From NCBI RefSeq assembly GCF_019916085.1, contig NZ_CP049834.1:713501-777500 (forward strand): a stretch of 64,000 bases of DNA. Reading direction: 5' to 3'. The translations under genes were made by a program, and so were the position numbers. Within the stretch, counting starts at the first letter, position 1. The number at the start of each line of letters is the position of its first letter. Positions 25,649-34,562 of this stretch are shown one piece after another. The notes under the pieces are model-generated. The model made no database searches and had not been told where the DNA came from. It saw only the letters and a list, made by a program, of their open reading frames with translations. This stretch comes from Aquirufa lenticrescens. GTDB lineage: Bacteria; Bacteroidota; Bacteroidia; Cytophagales; Spirosomataceae.

Positions 25649-26677
25649 ATGTCTAGGCCCATTCTTGTCATCAAATTCGGTTCATCATCTATCACCCATA
25701 AAAATGGGGAGGTGAATGAGCAGACTTTGGAAAAGATCGCAGCCCAGGTTTCTAGCCTCGCAAAGGACTACCACATCGTCCTCGTCTCCTCCGGAGCCGT
25801 AGCCGCAGGAAAAGCCTTTTTGACGAATTACAAAGGCACGCTTTCAGAACGAAAAGCAGCCGCAGCGATCGGAAACCCGATCCTCATTGCAAAATACAAC
25901 CAGTATTTCTCAAAATACGGCATCGCCATCGCCCAATCGCTTTGCGAACGCCACCACTTTTCAAACCGCGAATCTTTCCTGCAATTAAAGGAAACCTACA
26001 CGGAACTTTGGAAAAGCAACGTCATTCCCATCGCAAACGAAAATGACGTCGTCTCTAACACCGAACTTAAATTCTCCGACAACGACGAACTCGCGACCTT
26101 GATTGCGACCGGATTTGGCGCAGAAAAACTCTTAATATCTACTTCCGTAGGCGGACTCTTAGACGCGAATGGCGAAATCATCCGCCATGTCCCTAAGATC
26201 GACGCCTCCACTTTATCCGTCGTTTCATCCGACACCTCATCCACCGGTTTAGGCGGCATGATCTCGAAACTCACCTTCACTCGCCTTGCCATGCGCTTAG
26301 GTATCAAGGTCGTGATCTTCGGACTAGAAAATGCAGGCGGAATCGTAGACGCATTACACGAAAAAATAGGCACGGTCTTCGAAGCAGGTAAAGCCAGCTT
26401 AACCGCCCGCCAAAAATGGCTCGCCGCCGGCAGCCTCATCACCGGCAAAGTCGTCCTCGACAAAGGCGCCGTTAAAGCCATCACCTCCCGCAAAAGCCTT
26501 CTATCCGTGGGCATCACTGAAATCCTCGGCGATTTCATGAAAGGCGAGGTCATCGAGTTATTGGATTCCACTAAAACTCCATTTGCCATTGCCCGGGCTA
26601 GATGCTCGAAGGCGGAGCTGGAGGAGGCTGGAAAAGGGGTGGAGGTGGCTAACGCGGACGATATAGTTTTGATTTAG
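25649..26677 (+). CDS. proB: Glutamate 5-kinase
   Basis: 342 residues. An amino-acid kinase domain (VIKFGSSSI, LVSSGAVAAGK, NENDVVSN, FSDNDELA, TGLGGMISKL) is followed by a PUA domain (residues 260-342). It phosphorylates glutamate in proline synthesis. proA is not adjacent. The stop codon TAG lies inside the first TTTAGTC of a hairpin array. Confidence 0.96.
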   Translation: MSRPILVIKFGSSSITHKNGEVNEQTLEKIAAQVSSLAKDYHIVLVSSGAVAAGKAFLTNYKGTLSERKAAAAIGNPILIAKYNQYFSKYGIAIAQSLCERHHFSNRESFLQLKETYTELWKSNVIPIANENDVVSNTELKFSDNDELATLIATGFGAEKLLISTSVGGLLDANGEIIRHVPKIDASTLSVVSSDTSSTGLGGMISKLTFTRLAMRLGIKVVIFGLENAGGIVDALHEKIGTVFEAGKASLTARQKWLAAGSLITGKVVLDKGAVKAITSRKSLLSVGITEILGDFMKGEVIELLDSTKTPFAIARARCSKAELEEAGKGVEVANADDIVLI

Positions 26678-26772
26678 TCACGACTTCGTCGTTTAGTCAC
26701 CACTTCGTGGCTTAGTCATCGCGATGCGATTCAGTCACGACTTCGTCGTTTAGTCGTCCTGCGGACTTAGTC
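26673..26772 (+). repeat. Hairpin-TTAGTC array starting at the proB stop codon
   Basis: Six spacers (TTTAGTC, TTTAGTC, TTAGTC, TCAGTC, TTTAGTC, TTAGTC) separate five hairpins: CGAC-TTC-GTCG, CCAC-TTC-GTGG, ATCGC-GAT-GCGAT, CGAC-TTC-GTCG and GTCC-TGC-GGAC. Stems are perfect although their sequences differ. The first spacer, 26673-26679, contains the proB stop TAG (26675-26677). Confidence 0.9.
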
Positions 26773-26795
26773 ATTGCATGTTATAAAATAAAAAA

Positions 26796-26823
26796 GTCCG
26801 AAAAGATTGATTTCTCTCCGGAC
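26796..26823. terminator. Weak hairpin between proB and secA arrays
   Basis: GTCCG (26796-26800) and CGGAC (26819-26823), preceded by an A tract and followed by CCCTTT, lie between the two oppositely oriented arrays. It may terminate both convergent units. Confidence 0.4.
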
Positions 26824-26828
26824 CCTTT

Positions 26829-26906
26829 GACTAAGGCGCTTTGCGCCGACTAAATCGCGTAGCGATGACTAAGACGAAGTCGCCAAAGGCGCTTTGCGCC
26901 GACTAA
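26829..26906 (-). repeat. Hairpin-TTAGTC array starting at the secA stop codon
   Basis: On the minus strand: TTAGTC (26906-26901) containing the secA stop TAG, hairpin GGCGC-AAA-GCGCC, a degenerate spacer TTTGGC, hairpin GAC-TTC-GTC, TTAGTC, hairpin ATCGC-TAC-GCGAT, TTAGTC, hairpin GGCGC-AAA-GCGCC, TTAGTC. It is in sense orientation to secA and opposed to the proB array 56 bp away. Confidence 0.9.
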
Positions 26907-29900
26907 GCTATAACCACCGCTCTACCGCTCTCCACATCCTGTTCTACCGTCTTGTACTTCACATCTTCTTTGATGCTTCCGTCAGCGTATTGAACAGTCA
27001 CGCGTTGATTGCGGTCTGCTATTTTGATGGCTTGGCGAGGTGCCGCACGTTCTACTGAAGGAGTAGACGGATCGTGGTATTCCTCTTGTGCGCCAGCTAG
27101 GCCACCTAATAAAGAGGAGATTGCATCGTCTTTGCTCATTTGCAATTTAGGTGCTTTCTCTTTCGGTGCTTTGGCAGTCGATTGATTCGTTTGTTGAACC
27201 GCTGGAATTTCTGCTTTGATCACAAAGCTGATGGTATCCATGTTCACGCGGGCTACGAAACGCTGGAACAAGTTCACCGATTCGAATTTGTAGATCAATA
27301 AAGGATCTTTTTGTTCGAATACGGCATTTTGAACGGATTGTTTCAAATCATCCATCTCGCGTAAATGCTCTTTCCACTCTTGATCGATCAGCGATAAAGT
27401 GATGAATTTCTCCATCTCTTTCACCACCTCTTTACCTTGAGTTGAAATCGTTTTGTCTGCATCTACGACGATGCCTGTCGTCATTTGGCCATTGCTAATC
27501 GGCACTTGAATGCCAGAATAACCGTGTTGTTTCGCTTCTTGCGCGACCTGAATGACTTGAGAGGCGATGACCTCGTTTTTCGACTTATAATGTTGCTCTG
27601 CCGCTAGGAATAATTGTTCCGTTCTTTGGTCATTATTCAATTTATTGAACGCTGATGCATCGAATGGAGGCTCCATTCCTAATAGTTCGATCGTTTTCAA
27701 TTCGAAATCATCGTAGCTTGTAAACTGCGTCGAAATATCGCGGCAAACGTCGAACAAGATGTTGACGATATCCAATGATAGTCGCTCGCCTAAAAGGGCG
27801 TTTTGACGACGTTTGTAGATGGCGTTACGTTGGTAGTTCATCACGTCATCATATTCTAATAGACGTTTACGAATGCCAAAGTTATTCTCTTCCACCTTCT
27901 TCTGCGCTCTTTCAATCGACGACGTAATCATCGAGTGTTGAATCACTTCGCCTTCTTCCATTCCCAGACGGTCCATCACTTTCGCGATACGGTCTGATCC
28001 GAAAAGACGCATCAAGTTATCCTCTAAGGAAACAAAGAACTGTGACGAACCCACATCCCCTTGACGACCCGCACGACCACGTAACTGTCGATCGACGCGA
28101 CGTGATTCGTGGCGTTCCGTACCGATGATCGCAAGACCACCAGCGGCTTTAGATTCTACACTTAATTTAATATCGGTACCACGACCCGCCATGTTCGTAG
28201 CGATCGTAACCTTGCCTGACTGACCTGCTTCTGCGACGATTTCCGCCTCGCGAGCGTGTTGTTTGGCATTCAATACATTGTGTTGAATCTTGCGAATCGT
28301 TAACAAACGGCTTAATAATTCTGAGTTCTCCACCGAAGTCGTACCTACGAGGACTGGTCGTCCGCTCGCTACTAATTCTTGAATCTCTTCCGCCACCGCG
28401 TTATATTTCTCGCGCACCGTACGGTACACTTTATCCTCATGATCCTTACGTTGAATCACGCGATTAGTAGGAATCGAAACGACATCTAGTTTGTAAATGG
28501 TCCAAAACTCGCCCGCTTCCGTCTCCGCCGTTCCCGTCATACCCCCTAATTTGTGGTACATACGGAAATAGTTTTGGAGGGTAACCGTGGCATAGGTTTG
28601 GGACGCATCCTCTACATTCACGCCTTCTTTCGCCTCAATCGCCTGATGCAAACCGTCCGAATAACGGCGGCCTTCCATCACACGACCCGTCTGCTCATCC
28701 ACGATCTTCACCTTGCCATCTACTAAGATGTATTCCGTATCCTTCTCGAATAGGGTATAGGCCTTTAATAATTGGCTCACGGTGTGAATACGGGATGCTT
28801 TTTCGTTGTATTCTTGGATCAATTGCTCCTTCGCGCCTAAACGGTCAGCGTCAGACAGCTCCTTGTTTTGCTCTATCTTGTTTAAGTCGATAGACAAATC
28901 TGGTAGTACGAAGAAGTTCGGATTCTCGGTGTTGCCACTCATGAATTCCAAACCCTTTTCGGTCATCTCCACCTGGTTGTTCTTCTCCTCGATTGTGAAC
29001 AATAACGGTGCTACCGCCTCTGGCATCAATTTTTGGTTGTCTGCTAGGAACGTGCTTTCCGTCTCGTTCATCAATTGCTTCATTCCGTTTTCAGAAAGGA
29101 ACTTGATCAATGGCTTCGACTTAGGTAAACCTTTGTAGGCACGGTATAGGGCTAAACCACCCTCTTTCTTATCACCAGCGGCAATCAATTTCTTCGCTTC
29201 CACTAAGAAGTTTTGAACGATCTGCTTCTGCGCTTCTACTAATTTGTGAATACGTGGTTGGAAGGTTTCGAACTCTTGTTCGTCACCTCTTGGAATCGGT
29301 CCTGAAATAATCAATGGCGTTCTCGCGTCATCGATTAACACGGAATCGACCTCATCGACCATTGCGAAATGATGTGGTCTTTGGACTTGATCTTCTAAAC
29401 TACGCGCCATGTTATCGCGCAAATAATCAAAGCCAAATTCATTATTCGTACCATAGGTAATGTCCGCCATATAAGCGGCACGACGCTCTTCCGTATTCGG
29501 TTCGTGTTTATCGATGCAATCCACTTTTAAGCCGTGGAATTCAAACAATGGCGCGTTCCATTCGGAGTCACGTTTCGCTAAGTAATCATTCACCGTTACT
29601 AAGTGAACCCCGCGACCCGCTAAGGCATTTAAATAGGTAGGAAGGGTAGAAACGAGTGTTTTTCCTTCACCCGTACCCATTTCAGAAATCTTTCCTTGGT
29701 GTAATACGATACCCCCGATTAGCTGCACATCGTAGTGCACCATATCCCAGGTAATCTCATTTCCAGCGGCTAACCATTGATTTTTCCAAATCGCTATCTC
29801 GCCTTCAATCACCACATTCTTCTTCTTAGAAGCGATGAATTTATCTTCTACCGTAGCAGCAACCACTAATTGCTTATTCTCTGTGAAACGACGCGCCGTT

Positions 29901-30256
29901 TCCTTCACCACCGCGAAGGCTTCTGGCAAGATTTCCATCAATACCACCTCTAAACGTGAATTACGCTCTAGTTGAAGGGCATCGATTTCTTGGAAAAAAC
30001 GGTCTTTCGCATCCACATCCTCCGTTTCTTCAGCAGAGGTATGTAGGGAAGTAATTTGATTATCTATATCGGATAAGAAAGCGGCGATGCGCGATTTGAA
30101 CTCCGCCGTTTTACCGCGTAATTCGTCATCGGACAAGCTGGCTAACTTAGCGTACTCGTTTTTTATATTCTCAACGATAGGCATCAACGCTTTAATGTCG
30201 CGCTCTGATTTCGTGCCAAAAATTTTCGTTACCGATTTACTGATGAATGAAATCAT
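26903..30256 (-). CDS. secA: Preprotein translocase ATPase SecA
   Basis: 1117 residues. Walker A MGTGEGKT is at 193-200, the DEAD-type MVDEVDSVLIDDARTPL follows, and the motor motif GRGTDIKL and arginine fingers HESRRVDRQLRGRAGRQGD are intact. The length, about 200 longer than E. coli SecA, is usual in Bacteroidota. The C-terminus (QDVESGRAVVIA) lacks the Cys-rich zinc finger used for SecB and ribosome binding in many SecAs. It drives export through SecYEG. The stop codon is part of a repeat array. Confidence 0.98.
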   Translation of the reverse strand: MISFISKSVTKIFGTKSERDIKALMPIVENIKNEYAKLASLSDDELRGKTAEFKSRIAAFLSDIDNQITSLHTSAEETEDVDAKDRFFQEIDALQLERNSRLEVVLMEILPEAFAVVKETARRFTENKQLVVAATVEDKFIASKKKNVVIEGEIAIWKNQWLAAGNEITWDMVHYDVQLIGGIVLHQGKISEMGTGEGKTLVSTLPTYLNALAGRGVHLVTVNDYLAKRDSEWNAPLFEFHGLKVDCIDKHEPNTEERRAAYMADITYGTNNEFGFDYLRDNMARSLEDQVQRPHHFAMVDEVDSVLIDDARTPLIISGPIPRGDEQEFETFQPRIHKLVEAQKQIVQNFLVEAKKLIAAGDKKEGGLALYRAYKGLPKSKPLIKFLSENGMKQLMNETESTFLADNQKLMPEAVAPLLFTIEEKNNQVEMTEKGLEFMSGNTENPNFFVLPDLSIDLNKIEQNKELSDADRLGAKEQLIQEYNEKASRIHTVSQLLKAYTLFEKDTEYILVDGKVKIVDEQTGRVMEGRRYSDGLHQAIEAKEGVNVEDASQTYATVTLQNYFRMYHKLGGMTGTAETEAGEFWTIYKLDVVSIPTNRVIQRKDHEDKVYRTVREKYNAVAEEIQELVASGRPVLVGTTSVENSELLSRLLTIRKIQHNVLNAKQHAREAEIVAEAGQSGKVTIATNMAGRGTDIKLSVESKAAGGLAIIGTERHESRRVDRQLRGRAGRQGDVGSSQFFVSLEDNLMRLFGSDRIAKVMDRLGMEEGEVIQHSMITSSIERAQKKVEENNFGIRKRLLEYDDVMNYQRNAIYKRRQNALLGERLSLDIVNILFDVCRDISTQFTSYDDFELKTIELLGMEPPFDASAFNKLNNDQRTEQLFLAAEQHYKSKNEVIASQVIQVAQEAKQHGYSGIQVPISNGQMTTGIVVDADKTISTQGKEVVKEMEKFITLSLIDQEWKEHLREMDDLKQSVQNAVFEQKDPLLIYKFESVNLFQRFVARVNMDTISFVIKAEIPAVQQTNQSTAKAPKEKAPKLQMSKDDAISSLLGGLAGAQEEYHDPSTPSVERAAPRQAIKIADRNQRVTVQYADGSIKEDVKYKTVEQDVESGRAVVIA

Positions 30257-30408
30257 TATAATATTCTGTGCTTGTTAGGCGTTTGGAAAAATGAAAAGGC
30301 AATTTACCAATTTGAATTTTTATCCTTACTATAATCGATAAATTAATCCGAAAAAATGTTAGAATCCAATCAAAATTAGTTGATTTGTAAATTAATCTCC
30401 TCAACAAA

Positions 30409-30882
30409 ATGTCAGACGTTCCAGTTCCATCGCGCAGAGCTCCCCGCAAAAAATTAAAAATGCCCCTTTTCGGAGGAATGGGTGGTGGCACATCGGCAAA
30501 TAAGGATGATTTTTTTGGCAAAAACTTTGGCTCTATTCTCATCGCTATGACGGGAATGGCCTTCGCGGCACAGATTTTCTTGCCTAATATTTGGTCCGAA
30601 AAAGTATACAACGAAGCGGACGAAATCACCGAAATGGCCTGGAACGGAACAATCCGCAAGAAATATACCGACGCAAAACACAAAAGCGAGATACATTATT
30701 ACCTAGTAATCAAAGGGGAAAAAGGTAAAAAGCAAATCGTGGACCTAGTCGAAGCGGATCCCGTTTTCTTTGATCAAATCGCCGTTCCTCAGCGCGTGAC
30801 CAAAGCCGCGAATTCATTGGATGTCCTCGTCCAACGTTTTACTAAACCGGATACCACTTTACGAATTAAATTTATCGAATAA
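30409..30882 (+). CDS. Hypothetical membrane-anchored protein
   Basis: 157 residues. A basic, proline/glycine-rich N-terminus (PSRRAPRKKLKMPLFGGMGGG) precedes one hydrophobic segment (GSILIAMTGMAFAAQIFL), with a mostly extracytoplasmic C-terminal domain. I do not recognise the family. It is divergent from secA, and the DUF1800 gene starts 1 bp after its stop, so the two are likely co-transcribed. Confidence 0.65.
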   Translation: MSDVPVPSRRAPRKKLKMPLFGGMGGGTSANKDDFFGKNFGSILIAMTGMAFAAQIFLPNIWSEKVYNEADEITEMAWNGTIRKKYTDAKHKSEIHYYLVIKGEKGKKQIVDLVEADPVFFDQIAVPQRVTKAANSLDVLVQRFTKPDTTLRIKFIE

Positions 30883-30883
30883 G

Positions 30884-32254
30884 ATGCCAGTGTGGAACGC
30901 AACCAATGTGGGTCATTTACTGAATAGAACACTCTTTGGGTATTCTAAGAATGACCTGTCTGTAGCCCAGGGCTATGGTTCATTGGCTGATTTAGTGGAT
31001 TTAGCCCTTTTATATGATAATCCAGTGCCAGCTGCTCCTAATACGTGGGTGAATACGACGCCGGCAGCCTCCCAAACCACGTCAGGCGAAACAGGTACTT
31101 GGTACCGTGAATTCAATTATTGGTGGTTTAAATTGATGTTCAAAGAAGGTTTGAATATGCAGGAGAAAATGGTACTTTTCTTGCACAATCACTTCGCAAA
31201 TGAGCGCGATAAGGTCGTGTATTCTCAAAACATGTATGCCCAAAATGCCCTGTTCAGAAAATATGCCTTTGGGAATTTCAAGCAACTGGTAAAAGAGATC
31301 TCCATCGATCCTGCCATGCTCATTTATTTAGATGGTCATAACTCCCGAGGTTCAGCGCCTAATGAAAACTATGCGAGAGAGCTCCTCGAGCTATTCACCA
31401 TGGGCATTGGAAACTATACCGAGACGGATATTAAACAGGCTGCTAAAGTCTTGTCTGGATGGCAAGTAAGTGGTTTGAAAGCGAATTTTGTGTCCACTCG
31501 CTGGTACACTGAAGCCTCGGTCACCGTTCTAGGAAAGACCGTTAAATTCGATGTGAACTCATTAATTGATCATATTTTTGACCAAAAAGCCACGGCGGAA
31601 TTTATCTGTAGAAAACTTTACAAGGAATTCGTTTACTACAAACCGAACGAGACGTTCATCTCTCAAATGGCTACCGTTTTACGAGCGGCTAATTATGAAA
31701 TAAAGCCCCTGCTTAAGTTTTTATTAACCTCTGAGGAGTTTTACAAGACTGCCTATATTGGAAGCAAGATCAAGAATCCGACGGAATTGATGGTGGGTGC
31801 CTCGAAGTTGTTGGAATTACCTACACCGGACTATATTAATATGTATGAGATGTCCAAAGTCCTACAAATGCAGCTCTTCCAACCACCCGATGTGGCAGGT
31901 TGGCCGGGACAGCGGGAATGGATTTCCACTACGACGTATTCCTACCGCGGTGGTTTTACGGATTCATTGCTTACAGGAAAGCGCTATAATGGCGTGGCCG
32001 TTACAGGTAAACTAGTGCCGGTGACCTATGCTCAATCCTTTACAAATTCAGAAAAGGCAGTAGAATTCGTAGATGACGTCTGTTTCTTATTTTTAGCTTT
32101 TCCGCCTACCATAAAAAAGAAGGCATTTTTATTAGAAACCCTATTAGCTGGAACGATCGTGAAAAATTACTCCACCTACACACCTGGGGTGAATGTAAAT
32201 TTGCAGCAATTTTTCAAAGCAGTGATGCGATTACCTGAATTTCAACTGTGCTAA
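30884..32254 (+). CDS. DUF1800 family protein
   Basis: 456 residues from the ATG at 30884 (MPVWNATNVGHLLNRTLFGY). DUF1800 blocks are clear: HNHFANERDKV, NENYARELLELFTMGIGNYTETDIKQAAKVLSGW, and PPDVAGWPGQREWI. The frame opens further upstream within the preceding gene, but family N-termini start at the chosen site. It overlaps the DUF1501 gene, its regular partner. The pair is thought to be exported; the biochemical role is not established. Confidence 0.9.
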   Translation: MPVWNATNVGHLLNRTLFGYSKNDLSVAQGYGSLADLVDLALLYDNPVPAAPNTWVNTTPAASQTTSGETGTWYREFNYWWFKLMFKEGLNMQEKMVLFLHNHFANERDKVVYSQNMYAQNALFRKYAFGNFKQLVKEISIDPAMLIYLDGHNSRGSAPNENYARELLELFTMGIGNYTETDIKQAAKVLSGWQVSGLKANFVSTRWYTEASVTVLGKTVKFDVNSLIDHIFDQKATAEFICRKLYKEFVYYKPNETFISQMATVLRAANYEIKPLLKFLLTSEEFYKTAYIGSKIKNPTELMVGASKLLELPTPDYINMYEMSKVLQMQLFQPPDVAGWPGQREWISTTTYSYRGGFTDSLLTGKRYNGVAVTGKLVPVTYAQSFTNSEKAVEFVDDVCFLFLAFPPTIKKKAFLLETLLAGTIVKNYSTYTPGVNVNLQQFFKAVMRLPEFQLC

Positions 32255-32256
32255 AA

Positions 32257-33795
32257 ATGAAGAAGGAACTAACACGGTCTGAGTTTTTACGGCAAATGGC
32301 GCTTCTTTCGGGAGGCGTCGGATTAGGTATTGCTGGAATTCCAGGTCAAGCCTACGCACAATTGCCTGCCAGTTTAATGGCTTCAGTTCCGGAGGGAAAC
32401 GTGTTAGTTATTATTCAGCTGGCTGGGGGAAATGATGGATTAAATACAGTGATTCCGGCAGAGAATGACACGTATTTTGCTAAACGACCGGACATCGCCA
32501 TTAAAAAAGTCGATGCCCTTGCCCTTAAAAATGGGATGTATTTACATCCATCCATGACGGGAATAAAATCCTTATATGATCAAGGGAATGTAGCTATCGT
32601 CCAAAGCGTCGGCTACGCTAACCCTAATCGCTCCCACTTCCGAGCTACCGACATCTGGAATACTGGATCGGACGCGAATGTGGTTTGGGAGGAAGGATGG
32701 GCCGCTCGTTATTTGGCAGAAAAATACCCTTCTTATCCGATTTCGATGCCATCTCAACCGATGGCCATCCAATTAGGTTCGGTAGAATCCCTCTTATTTC
32801 AGTCCGATATAGGAAGGTATGGTACTGTTTTTGAAGACCCCAACCTGTTTTATCAACTCGTCTCAGGCACCTTGTCTGATGATGAAATTCCACCAGCTAC
32901 CTTAGCCGGTGATGAATTAGCCTTTTTAAAGCAAGTTTCAAGTGCCTCGCTCCAATATTCCACCGTTATTCGGGATCGAGCCCTTAAAGGAGCTAATTCG
33001 GTCACCTATCCAGCCACTAACCTGGCTAAACAATTAGGTATCGTAGCGAAATTGATCTCAGGCGGATTAGAAACCCCAGTGTATTTGTGTACAATAGGAG
33101 GATTTGACACACACGCGAATCAATTGAATCAACACGCGAATCTGTGGAAACAGATATCGGATGCGGTAACCGCCTTTCAGAAAGATTTAAAAACGCAGAA
33201 CAAGGCAGACAAGGTGACTCTGATGACCTTCTCGGAATTTGGTCGGAGAGTAAACCAAAACGGCACTACCGGAACCGACCACGGAACGGCGGCGCCGCTA
33301 TTTGTGATCGGGAATACGGTGCGCGGAGGCTTGATTGGCGATAATCCAAATCTGGTGAATCTGGATTCCAACGGCGATTTAAAAGCAAATTTTGATTACC
33401 GTCAGGTCTATTCTACCATCTTGTCAGATCATTTAGGCTTATCCACCACGAGTAGCGCTGGTATATTTAAAAAGTCTTTTGATCGCTTACCTATCTTCTT
33501 GAATTCGCCGCTTATCGCTGAGGCAGGTGTTAAAGTTACCTTACTCGATCCTGCACCTAATCCGGCCTCCGGACAGGTTCGCATTCAATTTGCGGCCTTC
33601 GAAGCAATGCGCGTGGAACTTGCCTTGTTTGATATGCAAGGTCAAAAAATAGGATCGATTTATGCCGGTGAAGTGCAAAGTGGAACCTACACGTACCCTA
33701 TTGATGTAACGCATTTCCCAGCAGGCACGTATTTAGTCAGCTTAGCTGCCTCTACGGGTGCAAGAATTACCAAGCGATTAATCATAGTAAATTAG
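32257..33795 (+). CDS. DUF1501 family protein with type IX secretion sorting domain
   Basis: About 512 residues from ATG 32257 (MKKELTRSEFLRQMALLSGG). DUF1501 (sulfatase-like fold) runs to about residue 420: IIQLAGGNDGLNTVIP, then GGFDTHANQLNQHANLW and TFSEFGRRVNQNGTTGTDHGTA. The last 85 residues (LLDPAPNPASGQVRIQF ... GTYLVSLAASTGARITKRLIIVN) are a T9SS type-A sorting domain. The signal region lacks the twin arginine usual for DUF1501 (TRSEFLRQ). So it is probably exported by Sec, then through T9SS to the surface. Confidence 0.9.
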   Translation: MKKELTRSEFLRQMALLSGGVGLGIAGIPGQAYAQLPASLMASVPEGNVLVIIQLAGGNDGLNTVIPAENDTYFAKRPDIAIKKVDALALKNGMYLHPSMTGIKSLYDQGNVAIVQSVGYANPNRSHFRATDIWNTGSDANVVWEEGWAARYLAEKYPSYPISMPSQPMAIQLGSVESLLFQSDIGRYGTVFEDPNLFYQLVSGTLSDDEIPPATLAGDELAFLKQVSSASLQYSTVIRDRALKGANSVTYPATNLAKQLGIVAKLISGGLETPVYLCTIGGFDTHANQLNQHANLWKQISDAVTAFQKDLKTQNKADKVTLMTFSEFGRRVNQNGTTGTDHGTAAPLFVIGNTVRGGLIGDNPNLVNLDSNGDLKANFDYRQVYSTILSDHLGLSTTSSAGIFKKSFDRLPIFLNSPLIAEAGVKVTLLDPAPNPASGQVRIQFAAFEAMRVELALFDMQGQKIGSIYAGEVQSGTYTYPIDVTHFPAGTYLVSLAASTGARITKRLIIVN

Positions 33796-33806
33796 ATTCA
33801 GATGCT

Positions 33807-33814
33807 TATCTTTG
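33807..33814 (+). promoter_or_regulatory. -7 box for DUF6089 gene
   Basis: TATCTTTG fits TAnnTTTG and ends 7 nt before the ATG at 33822, so the mRNA may start at or near the start codon. No clear -33 TTG. Confidence 0.4.
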
Positions 33815-33821
33815 TAGATTG

Positions 33822-34514
33822 ATGAAAAAGAACCTCTATTTATTGCTTTTATTATCGTTGTTTAGCTTGTCCGCAAGCGCGCAACGCTGGTCATACGGTG
33901 CTGGTTTAGGAGGCTCCCTCTATCACGGAACTTGGGCGAACTGGCATACCTTACCTAATGACAAGGAGATTGCCATGACGCGTCCAGCCTTGAATCTACA
34001 GGTGCGCTATCAAAATAGTCCCACTTTCGCTTACCGTCTTCAAGCCGTGTTTACGGATTTGAAAGGAGGCACAGGGAACCGCGTTTCGCCGGTAACGGTG
34101 GCGCTTCCGGTGACTAATTTTGCGACCTCTATCTTTGGTTTAGATGGTTTAGTGGAATATAATTTCTTGAATTACCAAAACTCGGTTAGACGTGTAAACA
34201 ACTGGACTCCGTATTTCTATGCGGGTGTTTCAACGGTTTTTGCCAAAGTAGCCGGTACCCAAGATGGGGTAGGTTTTAAGACCAATACGAAAATGAATTA
34301 TGCCTTGCCTTTTGGGGTAGGGGTGAAATACCAATTATCACCTAGCTGGGGCATTCAGTTTGATTTAGGTGCAAGAAAGACGTTTACGGATGCACTGGAT
34401 AGACCTTTGTCTGACGGGGAAGCGTCGTTTAACCTGACGAAAGGAGATCAGTTTTTGAATTCTTCTTTGACCGTTACCTACACGATTCAATCTGTTTTTT
34501 GTCCCACCTATTAA
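33822..34514 (+). CDS. DUF6089-type outer-membrane beta-barrel protein
   Basis: 230 residues. A signal peptide (MKKNLYLLLLLSLFSLSASAQ) is followed by beta-barrel strands with aromatic girdles (GAGLGGSLYHGTW, WTPYFYAGVSTVF, GVGVKYQLSPSWGIQFDLGARKTF). This family often precedes uppS and bamA in Bacteroidota, which matches the order here. Function unknown; likely an outer-membrane component of envelope assembly. Confidence 0.8.
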   Translation: MKKNLYLLLLLSLFSLSASAQRWSYGAGLGGSLYHGTWANWHTLPNDKEIAMTRPALNLQVRYQNSPTFAYRLQAVFTDLKGGTGNRVSPVTVALPVTNFATSIFGLDGLVEYNFLNYQNSVRRVNNWTPYFYAGVSTVFAKVAGTQDGVGFKTNTKMNYALPFGVGVKYQLSPSWGIQFDLGARKTFTDALDRPLSDGEASFNLTKGDQFLNSSLTVTYTIQSVFCPTY

Positions 34515-34524
34515 CAAGTTTTAA

Positions 34525-34555
34525 TTGGATAGGGTGGCCAATATGACTACATTTG
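34525..34555 (+). promoter_or_regulatory. Consensus Bacteroidota promoter for uppS operon
   Basis: TTG (34525-34527), 20-bp spacer and TACATTTG (34548-34555) match the -33/-7 consensus closely. The -7 box ends 7 nt before the TTG start of uppS, so transcription likely begins at the start codon (leaderless mRNA). It would drive uppS-bamA-ompH-ompH. Confidence 0.6.
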
Positions 34556-34562
34556 CCCCTTA

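Noticed and set aside
25996-26589. 197-codon open frame antisense to proB
   Set aside because: It lies wholly inside proB on the other strand and has no recognisable protein features; proB is clear.
26673-26906. CRISPR-like appearance of regular short repeats
   Set aside because: The constant part is only 6-7 nt and the variable parts are 9-13 nt perfect palindromes, not unique spacers; no cas genes are nearby.
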